Shown here: positions 56,451 through 64,000 of the stretch, piece after piece
Position numbering within the stretch: the first letter of the stretch is position 1
Layout of the letters: each line of letters starts with the position of its first letter
Assembly: GCF_023101765.2 (NCBI RefSeq)
Contig: NC_064213.1
Span: 4,588,001-4,652,000 of the forward strand
DNA length: 64,000 nt
Origin: Spodoptera frugiperda
Taxonomy: Eukaryota; Arthropoda; Insecta; Lepidoptera; Noctuidae
Reading direction: 5' to 3'
Notes under the pieces: model-generated
The model's input: the letters and a program-made list of their open reading frames with translations, nothing else
Databases searched by the model: none
What the model was told of the DNA's origin: nothing
Translations under genes and position numbers: made by a program

Positions 56451-57344
56451 TAGACTTTATCATGATTATCAAAAATGAAGTCTTGATTCGGACCAAGCAA
56501 TATTGAAATATTGATTTGAAATAGACAAAAACAAAACCTTATCTTGAAATGGGACCCTTGCTAAGCTGTATTTTTTTAGACTTTATTATCTAACTAGATC
56601 GAACTGTAGTCGTACTTTCATATAAAATAACAGGGAACCAGCCCTTTGCTTCCTTACCAAATGTATGTGGAGGAACAAACGTAAATTTATTTAAGCTAAA
56701 TTGAGGTTTAGATGAATGTTGCAAGACATCCCATATTCTTATCTTTGATTCTTCTCTTGGAGGACATACATTTTTATAGGAAAAGGGGTTGCAGAGAGGG
56801 CTTAAGTTGTCCCTTTCACAAGCTTATTGAAATGACATGCAGATTAACATTTTTATGCGATCTTGCCGAGGGATGATCGGAATAATACCAACGGTATTTG
56901 GACAGGTGATCTATATTTTATTTTGGGGTTCTATCTTCGCTTTTTTCTTGACTAGATCACAGATCTGTTCTGAATTTTAAAAAGTGTGCGTCATCTGATT
57001 TTTTTGCGTTATCAATTGCCGACAACCGCAGATGTTTGCTTGACAATATTCAGAACTGTGGGCGTAACGTACTCCTCCAAAGCAAGGAAATGGTATTTTA
57101 ATATTAAAATGGTTACTATTGATTATTGGCTTGTGATTTTTGTGTAATGATTCATTTTACTGTGGAAATCAGTTTATATCATCATCAAAATCGGATATAA
57201 ATATAATAGAAAGAAAGAAAAACAGATTATTTATACAGACATCACTAAACATACAGTGGTATATTATTCCACCACATAAAAGCTCAACATTTTCGTAAGA
57301 GGTGAATGACCTTTTTATTTAATGATAGAGACAGACAGAATCAC
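56451..57344. other. No gene seen
   Basis: AT-rich; no repeat copy or coding block identified. Confidence 0.4.
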
Positions 57345-57556
57345 CTCATAGACACCTGTAACACTAGAGGCGAATTTAAGGGTTGTTGGGGAATCAGGGA
57401 TTGGAAAGACTGGGAAGGAAAGGTATTTGGGTCTGCGCTAACTTCACTCACACAACGCAAATTAACGTTATTACACGTCAGATTTCTGTGAGGCCATGGT
57501 ATCACTCTGGTCGAGCTGGCCCATTCGTGCCGAAGCATGGCTCTCCCACACTTGAA
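57345..57556 (-). repeat. Repeat-C 5' part, minus orientation
   Basis: AGGGTTGTTGGGGAATCAGG, CTAACTTCACTCACACAACG, TATCACTCTGGTCGAGCTGG, CCGAAGCATGGCTCTCCCAC. Reverse complement of the first two thirds of 40728-41033. The frames at 57306-57571 on both strands come from it. Confidence 0.72.
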
Positions 57557-57783
57557 AACCAAATACCATGATTCGAATCAAAATCACATCATCTCAATTC
57601 TGTTCAAAATTCAATTTCACAAGTCGTGTCTTCTCGTACACATTTCGGTTACGAAACATTTTACAACTCATACACGTTTCAAGAGATCACCCCGAAGTGT
57701 CTGGAACGTTCCGGAAATTTTGTATGAAACTTTGTTGCAACTTCTAGCCGAACGAGTTTGTAGAACTTATGTCATGTTTCTTA

Positions 57784-58031
57784 GGCAGTTGTCCCACCAA
57801 CGGCGAGTGAACGACTAACTATCGGCTATTTTCTCGCTCAAGAAACGTACAATAGATATACATTCCGTGTAAACAAAAGAGATGCATATACAAATAGTTG
57901 ATCGCTGTGACTGTTCACACTGCCGGCGAGTGCTCGCTTCACTTGTTTGTTTTTGTTTTCACTCGTTTTCACTCGTTTCTAGTTCTAGCTCTACTCGTTA
58001 CTCGTTCATCGTTGCCGGTGGGACAACTGCC
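57784..58031. mobile_element. Harbinger-type MITE, 248 bp, TTA duplication
   Basis: Inverted ends GGCAGTTGTCCCACC (57784-57798 and, reversed, 58017-58031), flanked by TTA at 57781-57783 and 58032-58034. Homology continues inward as CGGCGAGTGAACGA against GCAACGATGAACGAG. The inside repeats CACTCGTT/TACTCGTT. The plus frame at 57882-58262 starts inside it and runs out; not a gene. Confidence 0.85.
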
Positions 58032-58298
58032 TTAGCAAAAGTTTTCCTTCATATGTTCAAGTGCAGTGCAATTTTTGTGGAGGTTTGTTGTGGATATTGT
58101 AAACTGAAGTTCAAAATGTGTATAAATCTTGTAACGATTATAAAAATCATTGTTTACTTTTCACATTGCAATAGATGTTTTTCTGCGATAATTTTTGTGC
58201 AATTAACTTGCAATATAATTTGTATGCTACAAATAAGTCTTTTTTTAATGTTAAGAAGTTGAAATACTTATAAGACAACATTTTCCAGTGCCACTGAA

Positions 58299-58345
58299 AC
58301 TGGACCTGCGGATTGCTTAGCGGATTACCAATGCTCTCAAATATA
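58299..58345 (+). mobile_element. SINE-B stub
   Basis: AACTGGACCTGCGGATTGC, TTAGCGGATTACCAATGCTC: the start of the common SINE-B core only. Confidence 0.55.
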
Positions 58346-58869
58346 AATTTTATTTCACCGTTAAGGATTGTCTGTTAATTTAAAAATCAGACCCAAAACC
58401 TTCCTAAATTCCAGACGTTAATTTTAGAGATGTGACCCTTTCATCGAAGTGAATGCTGTCATGAAATCAAGTGGGTTTACGTACTAACTATTCTGCGTAC
58501 GTGACCAAGTGATGAAGTTCTGATAGTCCAGGGGCTTGCTACACATGTAATGTATTATAAGTACTCATATAAACTACTCAATGTTAACTTCGTAGGATGA
58601 GCAGAAATAAGATAAAGATCATAACTAAGGTTTGTTTGTCATAACAATACTGCTGCTAATTAGTAGGTAAGTTCCATAACGTGTCTTTACTTTACCCTAC
58701 AAAGCTTGCTTACTACTTGCTTTGAACTCTTCAAAGAGGGATTGTCGTTGCAAGAAAATATGAATTATACAATGTAGTAGCATAAATACACATGTTTATA
58801 TTATAACTTTCGTGAAACATACTAAATTATTTAATTATTAGATATTTATTAAGTATTAGTTTCAGTAGC

Positions 58870-58918
58870 ATGCGGCATTTCCCGACACACGACTGGGGTG
58901 TGTCGCGAAATGCTGCAT
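58870..58918. repeat. Imperfect 21-bp hairpin, 7-nt loop
   Basis: ATGCGGCATTTCCCGACACA(C) pairs with the block 58898-58918 (GTGTGTCGCGAAATGCTGC...) with two mismatches; loop GACTGGG. Size and arm length resemble a small pre-miRNA-like stem, but MITE origin is equally possible. Confidence 0.75.
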
Positions 58919-59393
58919 ATGAATATGAGCCTCTATCATGGCTTGAAACTAGTCCTCGTTAAATAAGCACGTGAATAAACAATAATTAATTGTATGGTAT
59001 ATATACGTTAGTAGAATATTCGCAGATTTTTACTTCAATCCTATAGTTAACTAATAGAGAATGATGACATGCATAAAGTTCGCCTTATGTACCACTATTA
59101 TCACAGTGTGCATTAAATTCCAAATAAATAAATATGTGTACAACAATTTGAATGCGCATAAGATTACGACCTAGGTTGCTCATTAACGGAGGTGTAGGTA
59201 GACCTATTGCTCGCAATTATTTTATAATGAGCGAAATGAGGCAACGTATATAAATACATACAACAAAAAGCAAGTCTAATTTAAAAAATAATGAATACAG
59301 TTCTAAAAAGAAACATAAATTTTTGTCATATAATATGACATGTATAACATATAAATGCTCAAAAATTTGCCTTTGTGTCCATTTCCATATTAA

Positions 59394-59656
59394 GGGTGCT
59401 TTTCTACCAGAGATGTACTACGAAGATATATTAGCTAAGCTGTGAAACTATGTGACCGATTCCACTGATATTAAGGTATGTGTGTGAGTAAATTGTGCAG
59501 CTCGAGTATGCGGTGTATCGATAGTAGGGAAGCCATCCATGGCACGCGTCCATAGTACACATCCATAGCACGCATTTTTCTATATAAAAAGATAGCTTAG
59601 CTGAGTTCGTTTCTACCAGTGCTAAGTTATGTGTAACAATGAATATGAATATACCC
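59394..59656. mobile_element. MITE-E, 263 bp, TAA duplication
   Basis: Left end GGGTGCTTTTCTACCAGAG, right end inverted (TTTCTACCAGTGC lies inside it; last bases ATACCC). TAA at 59391-59393 and 59657-59659. Inner AAACTATGTGACCGATTCC and ATCGATAGTAGGGAAGCC relate it to 27379-27712 and 30231-30504. Confidence 0.75.
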
Positions 59657-59721
59657 TAAGAATGCAGTTTTATATCATATTTTGATGTACCTACTTTAAT
59701 TAAATGTAGGTAATTGGTAGC

Positions 59722-59926
59722 ACTGCACTGTTAGCTCGGTGGCTGGGCAACTGGCTGCCGTGCAACGCGTAGCGGGTTCGATTCCCGCATGGAGTAACTC
59801 TTTGTGTGAAAAAAATTTTGTTTCGGGTCTGGGTGTCATGTGCATGTGAAATTGTAGGTTTGTAAACACACCCACGACACAAGATAAATTCCTAACGTGG
59901 GGCAACGTTTTTTTAAAAGACAAAGA
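59722..59926 (+). mobile_element. SINE-A, nearly full
   Basis: CACTGTTAGCTCGGTGGCTGG (box A region), GCGTAGCGGGTTCGATTCCC (box B), TTTCGGGTCTGGGTGTCATG, GTTTGTAAACACACCCACGAC, CGTGGGGCAACGTTTTTTTA. The opposing minus-strand frames of 60 and 106 codons are shadows. Confidence 0.87.
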
Positions 59927-60193
59927 TAAAGCAAAAAGACAAATTGATATCGGAACATTTAAAAACTCATCTATCATCGTATCTGATGTATGAAACATTT
60001 TTTTCTTTTTATTCATTCGCGAAATAATCCCAACATTTGAATCGCAAATCGCTTAAAATGCATAATTCAGCTCATATTTTAGCATCATAAAATTATATAT
60101 TTACATTGCCCACTCAATTCTGCTTCGGTTAACTGTTCGATTGTTTGTGATAATAACCGATTTATAACAAACAAACGAGGCTTGTACTGCTAA

Positions 60194-60605
60194 TAGTCTA
60201 AGAGCTACTGAAACCTTGAAATTATGTTCATTTTCCACCATTAAGTAAGTACCATTCCAGACTCCATACTACTGAGAAATTTTTGGATAACCGAAAAAAT
60301 ACCAGGAATACCCGTAAATAATTGCCCGATCCGGAAATCAAACCCGAGATCCCTTGCTCGGCAGTCGTACTTGCGACCACTCGAACAACGAGGCAGTCGT
60401 CAGCCCTATTACATGGGACTTATAACACAAATGGTGAAAATTGGGTGTACATTGTACAGCGGTACCAAGTGCCGTAATCTGCACCCTTTTGGGGATTATG
60501 AATCGTCTTAGAATGTAATGAATCGGCATCCTATAAAAAAAATCAATCTAGTCTTACAGGATGAACCTATTTGGATATTTGAAAAGTTCAGTAGCTCTTA
60601 GACTA
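60194..60605. mobile_element. Composite: inverted-end element around two opposed SINE-D pieces
   Basis: A perfect 19-bp inverted repeat, TAGTCTAAGAGCTACTGAA, sits at 60194-60212 and, reversed, at 60587-60605. Inside, a minus-strand SINE-D head (60400 down, with CGGGTTTGATTTCCGG as box B) abuts a plus-strand 5'-truncated SINE-D body (60402-60500: CCTATTACATGGGACTTATA, GCCGTAATCTGCACCC). TA bounds both ends, consistent with a mariner-type target, though this is weak evidence. Confidence 0.6.
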
Positions 60606-60907
60606 TAATACAACAGTACGTGGCGTTTGAATTTAGAAGGATTTATTTGCTAAACGAATACGATTGTTGCTTCTGCAGACGAATTTGGTGCGTTCATGTT
60701 CTATAAATAGCGTTTTAAAGTGCTTTTTGCTTTATTTTTGGTTTGTGGAGTTCGTTTTTGGATTGTTGTTGTGAGTAATAGTTTGACGGTCTTGGTAACG
60801 AGTACTATAATGGATTCTTAAGTGAAAAGAATAAATTTTAATACATATAATAAATGTATGTCTTGTGTACAAGAACCGTTTAGTCAGAGTGGTATCATGT
60901 CATGTGT

Positions 60908-60985
60908 TAGAGTGCTTTTCTATCAGAGATGTGCTATGCTACATTGCTGTGGATACGTTTGGTTTCCACAGCAGTGCAAGTTGTC
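60908..60985 (+). mobile_element. MITE-E left-end fragment
   Basis: TTAGAGTGCTTTTCTATCAG, GATGTGCTATGCTACATTG, GGATACGTTTGGTTTCCAC corresponds to the left end of MITE-E; the right end is lacking. Confidence 0.6.
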
Positions 60986-61269
60986 ATATATTATTTTCTG
61001 TATCCTAATCAATGTATACTGTTTAGAAGATTTCCACTTAATATTTTTTTGGCTAAATGAAAAAGATCGGTAGAATCTATTGCCAATTTTCGTTAATAGA
61101 AGAATTATATCATTCTCAAAAAATTGTATGAATCTCATTATTGAAGGAACATTAAAATACATTTAGTAAACTAGTAATTTTATAGTTTATTTTTTATAGT
61201 TAGATATATATCACTAATAAAGGTTCTTATAAATTAAAATAATAAATCACAGACTTAAACAAACGCAGA

Positions 61270-61275
61270 TTTAAT
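61270..61275 (-). terminator. Candidate poly(A) signal of the amylase gene
   Basis: ATTAAA on the minus strand, 55-60 bases after the amylase stop; a second ATTAAA lies at 61301-61306. No AATAAA is seen in the first 100 bases after the stop. Which one is used cannot be told from sequence. Confidence 0.4.
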
Positions 61276-61329
61276 AAGTAATCGATGGTTCATGTTGATG
61301 TTTAATTACTGGAATACTTCTTTACACTC

Positions 61330-63894
61330 TTACAGCCTCGACTGAAATAGAAAGAAAAGAATAATTATTACAACTGTTCAATTAAAACTACAAAACAAAT
61401 CAGTTCTAATAACATACTAAATAGGACTTTCTTTTTGAAGGGGTAAAGTCATCCAATGACTTCTCCTGCCTTGGGTGAGGCGAGAGGGAGTGTCAGACCC
61501 TTACTGACTAAAAACCATCCCGTCCCTACTCCTACGTTGAGCCGCAGCTCCAGATAAATAGGACTAATAACATAGCAAAACTGCCAAAAATATACCAAAA
61601 GAACTTCCCTTCAAAGAATGACAGTAGCGATACCCAATTACCTACTTGAAGAGTTATTAAAAAAATCAATAGTTATTTACCGCGCCAGTACAAACAATAA
61701 TGTGCCACAAAATTTATTTATAATAGTGTTACAAATTTTCTTACCTCAGGTCCAGTGTGGATGGCCAAGACCATGTCGAACTCGTTGGCTCCAAGAGAGA
61801 TGTGAGCGCGACCGTCGCCGCCGACGGTGACGCGCTTGCCAGTGCAGTTGCTGCCGCTCTTCTCACCAGAGATGACGTCACAGTAAGTACCAGCGGGCAG
61901 GCAAGTCTGTGTAAAGAAAGAAAATATGAGTAAGTGTATAAACTTAATTCTACAAGTAAATTTAAGTCATTTACATACATACATATCACCTTTAATCCCC
62001 GAAGGGGTAGGCAGAGGTGCACATTATGGCACGTAATGCCACTGTGTACACCCACATTTCACAATTTATGTTGTAAGTCCCATGTAATAGGTGGTGAGCC
62101 TATTGCCATATATCGGGCACATTTCCAGACTCCGTGCTACCACTGAGAATTTTTTGAAAAACCGAAAAAAGCCCAGTGATACTTCGCCCGACCCGGGAAT
62201 CGAACCCGAGACCCCTTGCTCGGCAGTCGCACTTGCAACCACTCGGCCAAGGAGGCAGTCATTAATTTAGTCATTTGTATGTAAAAATCTAAATACCTCA
62301 AATAGCTATTGACAACATACCTGGAGGGTCTCGTTCAAGTCCCAGTATTCATTGTTGAAAGCGACGAAACCAGCGTTTCCTCTGCAGAAGGCAATCTGGT
62401 TGCCGCCGTTGTCCCACCAGTTGGATAGAGCGCTGTTGCCAGCCTGGTTTCTGAAGGCAACCATGCTGTAGATCTGGCGCCAACGGTGCTCACAGATCCA
62501 TCCGTTACCGCAGGATTGGTCCTGAAGAAATAAAAGAAGTTGAAGATGGTATCCAATGGGTGCTAATTTGACTCTCTTGTATTCCATAAAAGGCCTAATT
62601 TATCTGATATCTGTTTAAAGTATTGAAACTTACAGAGTTGATGGAGGGAGAGATGATGTTGCCGCTGCTGTCCATTGGAGGTCCAGCCTCAGTGTCGTGG
62701 AAGTCGAAGGAGCTCATCAGCTGAGGCCAGCCGTAAGGATGGGCCAACATGAAGGCAATAGCACCCTTGTACTGTTTAGCGTTCTTGTAGGTAAGGATGT
62801 TTCCACCAGCACCGTGACCTCTTTGGTTGTCGTGGTTGTCAATGAAGGTAAGAGAATCGCCAGAAGCAAGAAGACCCCATGCAGGTCCGAAGTTGTGCAA
62901 CCATCTGAGTTGGTTTCCACGGTTGAAGGCGCGGCTGAGTTCCATACCGAATTTGAACTCTGTGACGGCGGCAAGAGGAGTGTACTCATCGCGGGAGATG
63001 ACTTCACCACCAAGGTCAATGACTTCCTGGTAGATGTAAGGGCGAGCGCCAGAGGGGAAACCGTGGGCAGTGTTGAGGTTGTGTAGCCTGTCGTAGATGA
63101 CACGCAAGTCTCCGGGCCACATGTGTTTGGCAGCGTCAATTCTGTTGGCAAATAGAATTAAGATTATTGTAGAAACTAAAATAAATAACTGCCAGGTAAA
63201 ATTGCTCTTAACTGGTAAACAACTGGTCATTGGGAATACAATTAATATTTTACCTGAATCCAGCAACACCCAAGTTGATGAGGTGGTTCATGTAGTTTAC
63301 GATCTGTTGACGGACGTATTCATTGCCCTGGTTCAAGTCCTTCAGACCAGACAGCTCGCAGTTACGTACCTATAACAGGATAAAGAAATTGTAGAAAGAA
63401 GAACGTAGTTCCATATCACACTGACTTATCTATGGATACCACATTCTGAGTAAAAATATCTACGAATTTCGTTTAACGAAACTAATAACAAAGAACGCAA
63501 TTAATCTATACTTCTATACTAATACATAAAGCTGAAGAAGCTGTTTATTTGAACGCGCTAATCTCTGGAACTACTGGTCCGATTTGAATAATTCTTTTTG
63601 TGTTGGGTAGTGCATTTATCAAGGAAGGCTAAAGGCTATAAAACATCACGCTATGACCAATAGGAGCCAAGCAGAGCAAACCGCGCGGAAGTAGCTAGTG
63701 TTAAACAAATTACCCTATCAGCGCAGCAGCCGTAGTCGTGGCCTTGAATGACACAGTGGGGCCAGTTGAAGTCGTTCCTGCCGTATGGCACGCCAGGGTA
63801 GCCCCAGTTGCCGAAGTCGGCGGTGCTGCCACCAGTACCAGTGTTCTCATTCCATGTGCCTGTCATGTGGTTGATGATGGCATCGACGTAGATT
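61330..63894 (-). CDS. Amy: Alpha-amylase, 3' six exons (partial gene)
   Basis: Secreted GH13 alpha-amylase that hydrolyses internal alpha-1,4 bonds of starch and glycogen, in moths mainly in the midgut lumen. Exons on the minus strand: 63894-63714, 63369-63254, 63141-62634, 62521-62321, 61906-61745 and 61341-61330; every junction is GT-AG and in phase (1180 nt, 392 full codons plus stop). Motifs in order: YVDAIINHMTG, GFRIDAAKH (Asp nucleophile, split over exons 2 and 3), EVIDLGGE (general acid Glu), FIDNHDNQRGHG (third catalytic Asp), then HPYGWPQLMSSFDF, CGNGWICEHRWRQ and the beta-rich C-terminal domain. Gln replaces the Arg of the usual third chloride ligand (GWPQ versus GFTR). The signal peptide and about 100 N-terminal residues are encoded beyond base 64000. 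The last exon codes only for SRL-stop. Confidence 0.95.
61430..61553 (-). mobile_element. SINE-B in the last amylase intron
   Basis: The plus strand reads TTTTTGAAGGGGTAAAGTCATCC, CCTTGGGTGAGGCGAGAGG, GAGTGTCAGACCC, AAAACCATCCCGTCC, GAGCCGCAGCTCC. Same strand as the gene, between exons 5 and 6. Internal deletion removes the CGGTAAACCCGC part. Confidence 0.87.
61973..62263 (-). mobile_element. Full-length tRNA-derived SINE-D in an amylase intron
   Basis: The minus strand begins GACTGCCTCCTTGGCCGAGTG, a good A box, followed by GGGTTCGATTCCCGG as box B. Then GCACGGAGTCTGGAAATG, CTATTACATGGGACTTAC, GGCATTACGTGCCATAATG, CTCTGCCTACCCCTTCGG and an ATGTATGTATGT tail. Near-identical flanks AATTTAAGTCATTT (61959-61972) and AATTTAGTCATTT (62264-62276) look like a 13-14-bp target duplication with one indel. 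Same sense as the gene. Not a functional tRNA gene. Confidence 0.88.
63505..63698 (+). mobile_element. Intact-ended Helitron (194 bp) in an amylase intron
   Basis: Host A at 63504, then TCTATACTTCTATACTAATA, AACGCGCTAATCTCTGGAAC, TACTGGTCCGATTTGAATAA, the palindrome CCGCGCGG, AAGTAGCTAG ending at 63698, and host T. Opposite to the direction of transcription. The same element, worn, is at 18846-19045. Confidence 0.8.
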
Positions 63895-64000
63895 CTGTAA
63901 AGAAGAAACAGATTTAAAATAATGAAAGAGATTGTTAAGTAAAAAGAATTCGAAGACTGAAAGAATTTTATTAATGTTAAGCCTTTAACTGCCATCAGAA
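63895..64000 (-). other. Amylase intron running off the window
   Basis: The minus strand ends here in a pyrimidine-rich acceptor CTGTTTCTTCTTTACAG|AATC, joined to exon 63894. No further exon before base 64000. Confidence 0.8.

Noticed and set aside
57882..58262. 126-codon plus frame, cysteine-rich
   Set aside because: Starts inside the 248-bp MITE and runs into AT-rich DNA; no domain, no splice context.
62697..63375. Plus-strand and second minus-strand frames of 68-144 codons
   Set aside because: Shadows of the amylase exons; the correct frame carries the catalytic motifs and in-phase splice sites.

Overview
This is an AT-rich, intron- and repeat-dominated stretch of an insect nuclear genome, almost certainly a moth and probably a noctuid. 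The evidence is an alpha-amylase gene of insect/lepidopteran type at the right edge, RTE-type LINEs with (TGA)n tails, several lepidopteran tRNA-derived SINE families, short Helitrons with the lepidopteran CTAG ends, and many palindromic MITEs. No prokaryotic, organellar or viral gene was recognised. The species call is an inference from repeat style; no database search was run.

Only one host protein-coding gene is clear: the 3' part of an alpha-amylase gene on the minus strand (61330-63894). Six exons join in phase and code for 392 complete residues, from the first conserved region (DAIINH) to the stop. They carry all three catalytic acids and end in a 12-nt exon (SRL-stop). The 5' exons lie beyond base 64000. 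A second host-gene signal is a GC-richer block at 48985-49266 that looks like a non-coding first exon on the minus strand (initiator-like TCAGTC, then CAG|GTAAGG donor), whose coding exons would lie far to the left or outside the window.

The rest is a layered transposon landscape. 0-9 kb: SINEs, Helitron ends, a TTAA-ended element with a repeated CATSTATASATG motif. 9.5-12.8 kb: a nearly full RTE-clade LINE on the minus strand with intact reverse-transcriptase motifs and one frameshift, next to a short Helitron. 14.2-15.0 kb: a decayed mariner/Tc-like transposase. 18-20.7 kb: an intact SINE with a 15-bp target duplication and a segmental tandem duplication. 22.7-23.6 kb: a Harbinger-type MITE nested in a LINE tail. 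27-31 kb: further MITEs and SINEs. 31.27-33.73 kb: a 2.5-kb element with long inverted termini and a 9-bp target duplication (Mutator-like), itself split by a 1.46-kb Helitron and containing a TTGC/ATGC minisatellite. 34-48 kb: scattered SINEs, MITEs and LINE tails in otherwise featureless DNA. 51-61 kb: more of the same, plus a perfect 50-bp inverted repeat (55812-55950) and two MITEs with clean TWA duplications.

Repeat family letters used below are local to this report. SINE-A: tRNA-derived, ending GTGGGGCAACGTTTTT. SINE-B: the GGAGCTGCGGACTACC repeat. SINE-D: tRNA-derived, starting GACTGCCTCCTTGGCCGAG. SINE-I: the TTCCTTCACCGTTT repeat. Repeat-C: the GGCGGCGGCGATT repeat. MITE-E: GGGTGCTTTTCCACCA ends.
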